Source: Pomphorhynchus laevis (taxonomy: Eukaryota > Acanthocephala > Palaeacanthocephala > Echinorhynchida > Pomphorhynchidae). Taken from it: a DNA stretch of 64,000 nt. Of the stretch, positions 9,608 to 21,069 are shown in pieces; the stretch's first letter is position 1; each line of letters begins with the position of its first letter. The stretch covers positions 62,001 through 126,000 of the forward strand of contig WNNJ02000601.1 in assembly GCA_012934845.2 (NCBI GenBank), written 5' to 3'. The notes under the pieces were generated by a model. That model was not told where the DNA came from, ran no database searches, and worked only from the letters and a program-made list of their open reading frames with translations. A program made the position numbers and the translations under genes.

Positions 9608-11394
9608 CGGCAACTTTAATATTAAATGTGCTGGATATGAAAGGTGTTATATACTAGCTAACGACACTTTCAAACCTGGTATATGCTCGTGAAGATTTCT
9701 TACAAATGACCTTATGCTAGAGCAACATATACAATCATCTAGCAGTTCACAGCTAATCATGAATCTTGTATTGACCTGATATTTTCTAAACTGGTCACGA
9801 ATGTGTGTAATATTAAATGCAGGAGTTATATTGGTTTGAGTGATTACTGCATGATATAGTTTGACTACATGCACAATTCCGATATTTTGAAAGATAATGA
9901 TGAATCTATAATTTGGAAAATATCATGGCAAAGAACTGATGTTAATGCATTGCTTAAGGCCGCATCGGTTGCTACGTTTTCCTGTAGTAGTAATAACGTT
10001 GATGAGCTGTGACATGTTATGCATTCGACCTTAATAAAACTCGAACAAGTTCGCTTCTCTTTTCGATGAGTGTACAGAAGCAAGTTTCTGCCATGGTTTG
10101 ATCCGAAACTAAGGTGTGTTTTAAGTCATATAAATTATATTTTCCAGCTTAGTATCCATCACAGTTCTTACAGGAAGCAGTATGCCATTTTTTGCAATAT
10201 AGTCAATAGCCTTAAGATAAAAAGAGACAAAACTTTGAAGATTGGATTGCTGAAAATTTATGTACTAATCCCAAGAGATTTTGGTCGTATGGTAGTGAAG
10301 CACTAGTTCTGCCTGCGTCAATTTCTTCTTTACAAGATTGTGGTACAAATGTCACCTCACCTGTCATGATAGCTGAGATGTTTGCTTCAACTTTCGAGTT
10401 TAAGACAGTTTATTCCTGCTTGTGTAGATCAAGATTACCAAATATCTGGAAAACAGCCATTGTTGTCCCGATTTTCAAACATAGGGACAAAAATTCCCGG
10501 CATATTATTGTGCAATAAGCCTTACTAGTGTGGTCTGCAAAGTCCTTGAGCGGATATTAAACAGACGTTTTTTACTCATTTGAATTAACTAGGAATCGTG
10601 AATAGGGCACAACACGGATTTCGTCCTGGTCACTCATGCATTCGATCGTGAAGATTGGGTTGAGCATCTTGCTGAAGGTTATTGCGTTGACGCAATATTT
10701 ATAGACTTCAGTTGAGCGTTTGATAGGGTTCCTCATCGGATGTTGCTAGCTGTTCTTCAGAATTACAATGTTAACTCGATAATTTTTTACTGGATCAGAG
10801 ATTTTTGACACATTAGATCATTTAGAGTTCGAGTCGGACGATGTCTGTCTTCTTCTCCTCGTACTTTTAGTTCCCGAGTCCCCGGGATCTGTTCTAGACC
10901 CATTGTTATTTTATCTTTGTCAATCAGCTATTGAACTAGCTAAAACATTGTAAGATTTTTACATTTGCCGATGACATAAAAATGTGGAAGGTGATTCAGG
11001 ATCTCGAAGATTGTGAAGTTTTTCAGGACATGTAAAACCGTGTTCATCGTTGGTCCATTACAACAAGAATTAGTTTAAATACAAAAAATGTGCTTATATG
11101 AGGTTCGGTAGTACCAACGTGTGCCATAAATACTTTATCGGTGACGAGATTATTACGAATACTGCTACCACCAAAGATCTTGGTATAATGTGCAGGAGGA
11201 TTTAAAGACACGAGCAAACACCGATATAATTTGTAGCAAATCTCGGAAAGTGTGTTATATTATAAAGAACTGTTTTAAAAAGTTAACTTTGTCTTATGCT
11301 GTGCATTCTTTCAATGCGCTGGTGAGATTGATGATATAATATGTTTCTCCGGCAATCTTTCCTTGTTCGCTTAAAGAAATTGACGATTTGGAGA
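9606..11394 (+). pseudogene. CR1-A LINE, endonuclease to RT (middle piece of a split copy)
   Basis: Starts in the endonuclease (a decayed version of LVGDFNIP), continues through the region matching LEQHVQSPTRF, SCLDLVFSKL and GLSDHC of the copy at 39.1-39.36 kb, then a linker. Reverse transcriptase motifs follow: AQHGFRPGHSC, a D--RAFDRVPH-like stretch, FADDIKMWKVI and HRWSITTRISLN. Many stops and shifts are present. Alignment with the 40.3-41.1 kb copy is collinear until gagatat at about 11394, where an L2-b element interrupts it. Confidence 0.72.
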
Positions 11395-12612
11395 TATCGC
11401 GCGATCATAAATTATGTAGTGTCATAGTTTCACTTGATCTATCGTCTGCTTTTGACATCGTCGATCACTCGATTCTTCTCAATCGCCTTTGTCATGATTA
11501 TGGCTTCTCTTTACCCACTGTATCATGGTTTTCTTCATATCTATCAAACCGTACATTTCGCGTCTATTCTAACTCTTCTCTCTCCATCCTTCGTCCATTC
11601 CGTCCGGTGTTCCACAAGGCTCCGTATTAGGCCCTATGCTTTTCTCTCTTCTTCTTGGTGATTTGTCTTCGATTTCTCATAAATTTAACTTCCATGTTAT
11701 GCAATATGCTGATGACATTCTCATCTATGCTCATGCACCTGTTTATCGTATTCACGATCTTAGTGTTTCTGCTTCCGACTGTCTTGTCTCAATTTCCAAT
11801 CATCTTTCTTCCCTTCGCCTTTCTCTGAATCCTGATAAATCCAAAATTATGTGGATCCTACCTCGACGCTTCGGCGTAGAACCTCCTTCCGTATCATTAA
11901 ATTCTACAATTATTCCTATCGTTGATAATCTCGTTTTCCTAGGCTTCCATTTTGACAACCGACTTTCACTTAAACCTTTCGTTAGAGATAAAGTACACTC
12001 ATCTACCTTGATACTCCGCAACCTCCGTCAAGTTCGTAGATTGATCGATTTCCCTTCTTGTATGACTCTAATATCTTCTCTCCTTTTTTTCTAGACTCGA
12101 TTATTGTCTTAGTCTATTTTCCAACTCACCTAAATCCACTCTTCTTCCCCTACAACGCATCGTCAACGCAGCTGTCCGAATTCTCCTCCGTCTTCGTCGT
12201 TTTGATCATACATCCTACCATCTTGCTTCTCTCGATTTGCCTACAATTTATTGTCGTGTTCAAATTCGTCTTCTTATCGTTGCTTTCCGCCTTGTAACTC
12301 TTCATACCCCTTCATTTCTCAATCTTCCTTTTCTTGATAATTCTCGTCCTGTTTACTGTTCCTTGCGTTCCTGTAATTCCCTTCTTTTACATGTCCCAAA
12401 CTACTCTACCTCCTTTGGACTCCGCTCCTTCACTGTAGCTGCTCCTCTCTTGTGCAATCAACTGCCTATTCATATCCGTCAATCAACATCTATGCCGTGC
12501 TTCAAACGCCAAATCCAATTCCATTTAAATAATTTATCTGCTTGACTTTTTCATTTTTGTTAGTGGACTAGTAAACGTGTAGCTTGTACGCATTTGCTAC
12601 GTTAAATAATTT
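11395..12612 (+). mobile_element. L2-b LINE, 5'-truncated copy inside CR1-A
   Basis: Contains SVIVSLDLSSAFDIVDHSIL (motif A), SYLSNRTF, a slightly shifted GVPQGS region, then a long open stretch with MQYADDILIYAH (intact YADD), LSLNPDKSKIMWILPRR, LGFHFDNRLSLKPF, LDYCLSLFSNSP, IYCRVQIRLLIVAFRL and a tail ending SMPCFKRQIQFHLNNLSA. The motif order fits L2-like members of the CR1 superfamily. Two or three frame changes break it. The 3' end carries GTGTA/TACGC in place of the L2-a hairpin. It is inserted in the CR1-A copy, with possible short flanking matches (atat). Confidence 0.8.
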
Positions 12613-13165
12613 GGTATTATTATATCCCGTCGCTTTACGAAGTTGCGCACATATGGACGACATCTTTCATATCATTCTTGCTTAAGCAGTTTGGGTTTAG
12701 TATCTAAACGCGAGAGTTTGATAATGTATGATCTCCTGGCTATGCATCTTATTATTCATCAAGTTGATGCGTATCCTTTGGATTGTATAGTGTTTAATAA
12801 GAGAATGAGAAGTAGAAGACATTTTAAACAAAATTGGTAGTTTTGAGTCACGGAAGATGCGTATCTCATTTCCGACATTCACATCGAGCGATCAACGCGT
12901 GGAATAGTCTACCTAATAGCATCAGGCACACCATCAGGCAGACTATGAGAGCTAGCACATGAAAAGACTGTTAATGTTGCGAACTTACTCTTTTGCTTGT
13001 GAACTACGGGTGGTGTTAATCGTTTCTGCGACGAAGATTACTGATGCATATTTTTATCTTATATTTGCATTTTTTCATTTCGATTTTTTTCTATTGTAGT
13101 TATCTGTGAGCGGTCAAAACAGCCATATGACTATAGACCTGAAGTATAAATAATAATAAATAATA
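12613..13165 (+). pseudogene. CR1-A LINE, 3' end (last piece of a split copy)
   Basis: Resumes the CR1-A alignment at cgctttacgaagttgcg, equivalent to cggtttacgaaattatg at 41.12 kb. It continues through a YDLLAMHLI region, a decayed SHRAVNIWN-LP region, and the 3' UTR with gagcggtcaaaacagcc at about 13110 and a TAA-rich end. The terminal hairpin is partly eroded. Together with 7735-8226 and 9606-11394 it makes one old CR1-A copy interrupted twice. Confidence 0.7.
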
Positions 13166-13919
13166 CTCGATTTTTAGTTATTGAATGATCGATTATTAGT
13201 TTGTATGTATTTAAATCCAAGATTGTATAATTCATCTCTTTAATTTTTTATTTTTTATTATCATTTATAGCAATTTCTGTTTATAGTTTACACGAGCAGA
13301 ATATTGAGACGGGTTTATCTGTGGTATGTTGGTATTTAGTTAGGTTCTATTAGGATATCATATCCGCTTTTTACGATGCTGTCTTGTTGGTATCCCGTTC
13401 TCAATATTTTGATTCCCATGGGATCGATTTACGATGGAATGTGAAGCTAGCACCTGAAAAGACTGTTATAATGTAATTGTCTCAGCTCTAAGAGTTTGTC
13501 AATCCGAATTACCGGTAAGGTACTACCTGTAATGAAAGAGTTCAAGTATTTAGACGTATTTTTATGTATTTAAAGTAAGAACTCAAAAAATATTCAGAAA
13601 CAGATATATTCAGCTAATGCATAAATGCGTTAGCTGATTAACTTCAAACTTTGTTCCTGTGCTAACATGTGATTATGAACAATCGTTAATTACCAAAAAT
13701 CGAGCACAGATACGGGACGAGCGAAATGTGGTTCATTTGTATTTTTTCCAGTCCGAAACTTAAATATAAGGTTTAAAGCTAGGTTAGCGCTAGAATTTTC
13801 AAGTAACGCAGTTGTTTCTTTATATTAAAGGAAGTTGGTTGATATGATTACGACTTCTAAGAATGTCATAGTGAAGTATTTCAGGCTAAGCATTCTAGGA
13901 AGAGATAGCTGAGTAAACC
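13166..13919. other. Intergenic DNA, one short direct repeat
   Basis: No gene is recognised. A 27-bp motif beginning gctagcacatgaaaagactg at 12953 recurs with changes at about 13447. Otherwise the stretch is ordinary AT-rich sequence. Confidence 0.5.
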
Positions 13920-14545
13920 TTGGTAAATGTGGAGATATAAATCTAACTTAATTCTCCGTGACATCCGCTGTACCCACCCCCTTATCAACTTCCGTTCTTG
14001 TATTTCTCTTCTTTCATCGCTTCTTTTCCCTAAAATCGATTACTGCCTTAGCCTTTTCGCCAATTCTCCAAAATCCATCATCCTACCCCTACAACGAATA
14101 ATCAACAAAGTGCTCTTTCGTCTCCGTCGTTTCGACCACACATCCACATATTTTGCCCAACTCTCCTGGCCCAACATCCACACCCGCATAAAACTCCGCC
14201 TTCTTCTCGTTACTTTTCGTCTCATCGCTGTCGGCTCCCCATCGTTCATCAACCTTCGTTTCTTAGACGATACTCGCCCCACCTCGCTATCGCTTTGTTC
14301 CTGTCATACCATCTTACTCCACGTTCCTAATTACTTCAACAACTACGGTCTCCGATCCTTCCTCGTCGCCGCCTCACTTTCCTGGAATCAACTCCCTCTC
14401 GACGTCCGCCGCGCTCTATCCTTTATCACATTCAAACACCTCTTCCGTTCACACCTCGACACATGATTTACATTTTTGTTTTGTTGTGGTCATGTAAGCG
14501 TGCGCTGACAAGCATTTGCCACGTTAAAATAAATCCCTTTTTTAT
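13920..14545 (+). mobile_element. L2-a LINE, 3' fragment with long open frame
   Basis: A 179-residue open frame (13927-14466) covers NLILRDIRCTHPLINFRSCI, FPKIDYCLSLFANSPKS, FRLRRFDHTSTYFAQLSWP, NNYGLRSFLVAASLSWNQLP and LDVRRALSF. It is followed by the family's 3' UTR with a partly decayed GCGTGC hairpin and the aaaataaatc tail. The catalytic reverse transcriptase is absent (5' truncation). It is one of the better preserved L2-a tails and close to the copy at 58.75 kb. Confidence 0.83.
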
Positions 14546-14789
14546 GAAATCTCAATCGTGTGAAGCCTCATTTTATCCGAATGTGAGCTTTGGTTTGACA
14601 GGGAGAATTGTAATGATTGAAAATAGCCTGATTCGCCTCTACTTTCACGACTTTCAGGTGATGGACAATTGAAAAATTTTATTTTTGTCATTTACATGAA
14701 ATGACAAAAAATGAATTTCTTTTATTTGTTGACATTTTACATACAATGAGTTAGTTTATAGGCAAAACAAGAATTTTATTATGAATATG
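14546..14789. other. Intergenic DNA with a perfect 12-bp hairpin
   Basis: TTTTTGTCATTT at 14682-14693 and its exact complement at 14699-14710 are separated by ACATG. No gene is seen around it. Confidence 0.6.
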
Positions 14790-15800
14790 CAGAGTTTAAC
14801 CGACAGAGTTATTTACTCGATCACAACAAATCATTGATAAAGTCAACAAAATAAAATAAATTAAAAGTAAGGCGATACTTGATTACACGGGATGCTACAA
14901 TAAAGAACAACCCTTCGAAAACTAACCACGGGCATTGTAACCATATCGCAAGGAAGAACATTCCAAGCTCGTAATGATCTATGGGATAATCGAGAGGATG
15001 TGCTACTTGACCCATGTCCACAATTCATCAGATGAAACGAGTGTCCCTGTGACACCGTCTTCTATTTGTTATCACATATTGTTGTGTATCCCTGTTAATT
15101 CCCTTCACCATAAAGTGCATGGCTAACATATCTAGGTACATTAACCTGCAACTGACACTATTAACATTAATCGCGATTAAGCGTTGTGAGTAGCTAGGAT
15201 TTGAAATTTCGTTGCATAATTTGCTACGACTTTGTAGAATACATTCTAAACTGTTAACTTCACCCTTGGAAATTGGACAATTCGCATGGATACTGTATTC
15301 TAAATAAGGACGTACTGGATATTTATATAAGACGCCAAAACATTAAGGTGATATGTGCAAAAGAACATTCTTAATAACGTAAAGTTTCCTCTTAGCTTCA
15401 GCACATCTCCTATCCGTGTCAACTCTAGTTATCAAGGTCCGATCCCAAATTATTCCTAAATCCCGAACACTCGCAACTGCTTCGATCTCTTGTAACCCTA
15501 GCATATATAAAGACATAAGTGAAGACCTTCCAAAGCGCATGTGAGCACATTTTGATACATTAATCAATAAACCGGTCTGACAATTTCATTCATAAATTTT
15601 ATTAACTTCCATCTGAAATTTCACATGGTCAGCTAACGAATCAATGTTGGCCTATATTTTCACAAATCATCAGTAAGACATCCACAATTAATTTTATGCA
15701 ACAACGAGTGAACGAAAATTCTAAAAATAAGAGAGGTCTTAATAATGTACCATGAGGAACACCGGTATTCAAATCTCTAGGATCAGCATACTATATTGAC
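14790..15800 (-). pseudogene. CR1-like LINE (subfamily C), RT 3' half
   Basis: The minus strand shows a decayed GVPHGTLL-PLLF, then SKCAHMRFGRSS, LQEIEAVASVRDLGIIWDRT, TDRRCAEAKRKLYVIKNVL, RPYLEYSIHANCPISKG and EISNPSYSQRLIAINVNS. These are the thumb and C-terminal regions of a CR1-type reverse transcriptase. A very similar piece lies at 57756-58210. The catalytic FADD segment is not preserved. The 5' side is cut off at the start of the 259-bp satellite. Confidence 0.7.
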
Positions 15801-17420
15801 GATAAACATGGTGGTCCTCTATCAGATTGAAATGATGCATTGAAATCGTCTTGTTGGTAGTCGGTTGAATTTCATTTTGTTGAGATATTTCCGGACGACC
15901 CATTCGACAAACTTGTATTTTATCTGGCTACATAATAGCTTCAGCTATCAGGTCGCATTACGACAGAAAGCATGCTGTCCAAATAACTCTACAGGGCGGG
16001 ACTTATTAGTGGAAATCTCTGTATCATCGTTGTTTCGTCCCTCAGCATGCACTATATTGACGATACACATGGTGGTCCTCCATCAGATTGAAATGAGTCA
16101 TTGAAATCGTCTTGTTGGTATTCGGTTGAATTTCATTTTGTTGAAATATTTCCGGACCTCTTCGACTAACTTGTATTTTAGCTGGCTACATAATAGCTTC
16201 AGCTATCAGGTCGCATTACGACAGAAAACATGCTGTCCAAATAACTCTACAGGGCGGGACTTATTAGTGGAAATCTCTGTATCATCGTTGTTTCGTCCCT
16301 CAGCATGCACTATATTGACGATAAACATGGTGGTCCTCCATCAGATTGAAATGAGTCATTGAAATCGTCTTGTTGGTATTCGGTTGAATTTCATTTTGTT
16401 GAAATATTTCCGGACCTCTTCGACTAACTTGTATTTTAGCTGGCTACATAATAGCTTCAGCTATCAGGTCGCATTACGACAGAAAACATGCTGTCCAAAT
16501 AACTCTACAGGGCGGGACTTATCAGTGGATGTCCCTGTATCATCGTTGTTTCGTCCCTCAGCATGCACTATATTGACGATAAACATGGTGGTCCTCTATC
16601 AGATTGAAATGATGCATTGAAATCGTCTTGTTGGTAGTCGGTTGAATTTCATTTTGTTGAGATATTTCCAGACGACCTATTCGACAAACTTGTATTTTAT
16701 CTGGCTACATATTAGCTTCGGCTATCAGGTCGCATTATAACAGAAAGCATGCTGTCCAAACAACTCTATAGGGCGGGACTTATCAGTGGATGTCCCTGTA
16801 TCATCGTTGTTTCGTCCCTCAGCATGCACTATATTGACGATAAACATGGTGGTCCTCCATCAGATTGAAATGAGTCATTGAAATCGTCTTGTTGGTATTC
16901 GGTTGAATTTCATTTTGTTGAAATATTTCCGGACCTCTTCGACTAACTTGTATTTTAGCTGGCTATATGATAGCTTCAGCTATCAGGTCGCATTACGACA
17001 GAAAACATGCTGTCCAAATAACTCTACAGGGCGGGACTTATTAGTGGATGTCCCTGTATCATCGTTGTTTCGTCCCTCAGCATGCACTATATTGACGATA
17101 AACATGGTGGTCCTCCATCAGATTGAAATGAGTCATTGAAATCGTCTTGTTGGTATTCGGTTGAATTTCATTTTGTTGAAATATTTCCGGACGACCCATT
17201 CGACTAACTTGTATTTTAGCTGGCTACATAATAGCTTCAGCTATCAGGTCGCATTACGACAGAAAACATGCTGTCCAAATAACTCTACAGGGCGGGACTT
17301 ATTAGTGGATGTCCCTGTATCATCGTTGTTTCGTCCCTCAGCATGCACTATATTGACGATAAACATGATGGTCCTACATCAGATTGAAATGATGCATTGA
17401 AATCGGCTTGTTGGTAGTCG
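15783..17420 (+). repeat. 259-bp satellite array, six units plus a part
   Basis: Units begin at about 15865, 16126, 16384, 16643, 16903 and 17161 (counted from a shared ATG), spaced 258-261 bp. They differ by only a few percent. Five of the six carry an uninterrupted 78-79 codon frame starting MNFILL and ending near HQIEMSH or HQIEMMH. The protein resembles nothing I know. Each unit has the short palindrome ATAGCTTCAGCTAT. The array starts abruptly inside a CR1-like fragment. Confidence 0.95.
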
Positions 17421-18500
17421 TTTCAAATATTATTATAATTCAAATATCAATTCAAATATTATTATATTATATTCAAATATTATTATATTTGTTACAAATA
17501 ATATTTTTAAAGTTTTTAAGATAATAAATGTTTAATTATTTCATAATGTCTTTCTATATTAGCACTACAATTATGGATGAACTATTTAGTTTATTATTTA
17601 TAAACTAAACAAATCTGTTCTGTAAGAAACTATAAGATTGTGGATTTTTAATCTTTAATTTAAAATTGGCTAATGTTTATATAAACTTTTGGAATTTAAT
17701 TAATTCTCGTTTGAATTAAGCCGGATCATTTTACACTTGGCAAATAGTATCATGACAATTATTGTATTGACGAGACTAATCGACGAATTACAAATATAAT
17801 TTTTAAAGTTTTTAAGATAATAAATGTTTAATTATTTTTATATTATTAATTCTAGATGAACATATTTGTGAGCATGCTAAAAGCGTAGATATTGCGACAG
17901 CCAAACACATTTTAAGCTTAAAATTTTATTTTGGATCAATATGCCATTATCATGTATCATTTGTTAAATTTATTTAAATAAATTATTAAATTCTTTCAAA
18001 TCATTAGAATATTCCGCCACATCTAGCACCTTTACTGTCGAATTCAAATAAAACGGTAGAGTTCATAATATTAGTCCATAATATTGACGTCATCAAATAT
18101 TAGAAAAAAGTTTGTTTGTTTTCATAAAATTTTAAAGAAAAACATAAAATCATACATGTGTTAGGCAATATCGACATGCCCATTGACATAAAATCCCAAC
18201 TTAGCACATTTAAACACACGTTAAAATATTATATTTATATTCTCATTATTGTGGAATATATGATCAAATCAAGGTTGCTTCGTAATATCCAAGTATGCAT
18301 AAAAAATTATTAGAGATTGATCTATACTCATCCAATAAAAATAATCTTATGATTTTTTGGGCATACAATATTTGATATTCGTTTACTTTCTGGTAGACAC
18401 CAGGAAACATGTGCACCCGGGAAACGCCTCTTCGAGCCAGACTCTTGTGCTTCGAGCCGAACTCTCGATGTGATGGGACAAGCGGTTTGCAAAGACAACA
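17421..18500. other. AT-rich intergenic DNA with a 50-bp duplication
   Basis: Very AT-rich. A segment containing aatttttaaagtttttaag and ataataaatgtttaattatt occurs at about 17480-17530 and again at about 17790-17840. No gene is recognised. Confidence 0.55.
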
Positions 18501-18870
18501 ACAAGAACCATGCCCCAATGAATAAGTACGACGAAATAATCCCCATTTCATGCAGGACTGAGATAGTGCACCAATTCCCGATACACTGCCAATAATCCAG
18601 GCCAGCCCGATTTCTAACAAACAAATAATGCCCCAACAACCTATCCAAGCAATCATGACCATTGTGTTCAGCCGCGTACGACAACTGCGAAGATCGATAT
18701 CGACAATGTTAATACTTTTCCTGAGCATGAATGAGGTGAGTCAGTCAATAGTGAACGTTCAGACGATGATGAAGCTCGAAGGATAATCCTTATTGAAAAA
18801 CGCCGTCAACACTACGATGAGTATAGGATGGCCGAAGAGTTACTCCAACACTCCCCAACACGTCGGTGAT
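18500..18870 (+). pseudogene. Possible protein phosphatase inhibitor-2 (PPP1R2)-like remnant
   Basis: One plus-strand frame at about 18675-18867 reads TAKIDIDNVNTF, then after a stop SERSDDDEARRIILIEKRR, QHYDEYRMAEELLQ and HSPTRR. The combination of an acidic DDDE run, a basic KRR and HY(N/D)E followed by an amphipathic helix resembles the C-terminal PP1-binding helix of inhibitor-2 (KLHYNE--NIKLARQL). A separate frame upstream has NKYDEIIPIS, faintly like the K-W-DE-NI motif. No introns or complete frame are visible, so if real it is a decayed copy. The similarity is short and could be chance. Confidence 0.3.
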
Positions 18871-19985
18871 GACGTCGTATTGTAACGAACAATTAATATT
18901 TTGAACGCATTTGCGGGTAACCCCCAATTTGTAATTATTTTAAGATATAGTATCCTATTCTAAAATAATAAATAATTGTTATAAGGTCAATTATTTGTTT
19001 AAAAAGTCAATTAATTGACTTTAAAGTTTGTTGTAGTTATGTTCATTAATCATTGACATTGATTTATTGCCATTAATTGACATTAATTAATTGTTGTCCA
19101 TTATTTTACGTTCATTTAGCAACGTTCATTAATTAGCATTCACTAAATATTCACTATATAGTATTCACTAAATACTGATATCTTAACAAATGAGTTTGTT
19201 AATCATTACATATAATAAAGTTGCTATATTCAGTGCTTTACTTCACCCATTTAAATAAAATTCGAAATATGCACGATGGATTATTGCTTATAAATGTGAT
19301 TGTTCAACAAATCGTACTACGGTCAAGATCAGTAAGAGAAAATCTTTTAATTAGTTTATTATATATAATCAATATAAACCAATATATCGATTAAGTATTG
19401 AATATTGATTATATTTAGGTTAATGATCTGCATTGAGTGAAGTCAACAATATAAGTATTATCGATGTCATTGACGATCATCTTTTATTCTTGTAAATATT
19501 CCTTATATTAATATGATCAGCTTTATTTTACTTTCAGTTTCATTATATATCCATTATACATTATTATATTTCATAGAATAGAATTATTATTTTTATACCA
19601 TTATATTTAATTTTAAATATAATTTTGAATAAATTATTTTGTATTTCAATTAATTTCGTTCGTCAATATTCAGAACGTTAATTTTATATAATAATTAAAA
19701 ATAATAAATAAAGATGATGATATCATCGCCCTTGAGATTGGGTCTCCCAATATGTACTCCACACCAACGCATTTGCGGGGCAATTCTGAACACAACGAGG
19801 CGACATGGCTTATTATGCAAATAGTCAAATGGTCGATATCCGAGTCATTCCGAAATAAATAGTGTTATCAGCAGCGCTTTAAGTACTGTCAACGCCCCCA
19901 GCATACTGGAGCCACCCAATCTATACAGGCTATATGGAAGTCGTTCCTATGGAGTGACTGTTTTTCCTGGTTTCAAGGCAAATAC
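18871..19985. other. AT-rich intergenic DNA
   Basis: Low-complexity AT-rich sequence with loose repeats of ttaattgac and cattaatt between 18985 and 19150. No gene or element boundary is recognised. Confidence 0.5.
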
Positions 19986-20340
19986 ATCCTGTGAGATGCC
20001 ACTTGCGCAGAGACTATGACCGCCAGTAATGTCGGACACACGACACAGTAAGCCGGAGCGTCCAAAGCGCCAGAGGGACGGAAGCGACGAAAATACTGCG
20101 ACCTATTCCAGTTTTATTATTTCCCGTCCTTCGTAGTCGAAACGTATGGAATGTTGGGCGTGTCCAAGGTGTCTCTCAGTCGAGATATTAAGCGCCGCCT
20201 CAAGAGAGCGACAGGACACCCTCGTTTAAAGTCCTAAATATTTCAGAAAATTAACTTGACCGTGAGCGTGGAAACGCTTTGAGCGTTTTAGCCACGGCGC
20301 AAAATGGAGAATGTCTGAGAACGTGGATGAGCTGAAGCAT
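19986..20340 (+). pseudogene. Decayed LINE C-terminal tail (VETYG motif)
   Basis: Plus-strand translation gives APEGRKRRKYCDLFQFYYFP, then SFVVETYGMLG, a hydrophobic helix, KRRLKRATGHPRL and INLTVSVETL. This resembles the C-terminal end of non-LTR retrotransposons with a nuclease-like domain (RKY..., F-PFVVET-G--G, then LR--LSVA-QRGNA). It is the same general position as AFIPVILSIQGGLGDEAEQL in the intact copies at 46-48 kb. Only this scrap remains. Confidence 0.4.
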
Positions 20341-20589
20341 TTTTAATTATTTGCGACTAACTAATTATCAGGACCAACTTTGATAAATACGTGTGAATTT
20401 TTTTGCAAGACTTCTTCCATAAATAATATTATTTCTAAATGACATGATAAATGTTATAAATTATTTATAATTTATATGAATAAATATTTTATTTAAATGT
20501 TATAAAATATTATATTATCTATACAGATTGAAAATGCGTACGAAAGGTTTTTAATCTAAGTTATTAGTACACATCCCATAAACAGTATT

Positions 20590-20900
20590 GGAATTCCGTA
20601 TTACGAAAATGATTTTAAAGATGTCAAGATGATTCCATCTAAACTTTTTTATTCCATCAAAAATTAAGCTTTCATATACGATGAACTTAATAAAATTTAG
20701 AATTGTGGAGCAGGATCAATAAAATACTATTTTAGTACACATTACAGAATCAACAGCGGTACTCCATTTACTAGATGGAGTCCAACAACAAAGGAATTCC
20801 GTATTACGAAAATGATTTTAAAGATGTCAAGATGATTCCATCTAAACTTTTTTATTCCATCAAAAATTAAGCTTTCATATACGATGAACTTAATAAAATA
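20590..20900 (+). repeat. Direct duplication of about 107 bp
   Basis: The segment starting ggaattccgtattacgaaaa and ending near cgatgaacttaataaaat is present at 20590-20697 and 20795-20900 with almost no change, separated by about 100 bp. It lies just beyond the 3' end of the SRSF2 gene. No coding potential is seen. Confidence 0.88.
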
Positions 20901-21069
20901 TAGTGACGATTATTTAAATTTGCAGATTTAGTGCGAAAGTATAAAATTAAATTTAACATTAAATCAAAAGGACTTTTTGATTTATACAAATTTAATAAAT
21001 AACAAAATGTTTAGTTAAAAACACAATAATGAATACTGCATATATCATAATAACTAGAAGATTGCTTTT

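Noticed and set aside
15783-17420. CRISPR-like array
   Set aside because: Long 259-bp head-to-tail units without short repeats and unique spacers; it is a satellite in a eukaryotic setting.
18264-18728. 154- and 118-codon minus-strand frames rich in Cys, Trp and Gly
   Set aside because: No domain or membrane pattern is convincing, and the two frames overlap in different phases; the plus-strand inhibitor-2-like reading is at least as good.
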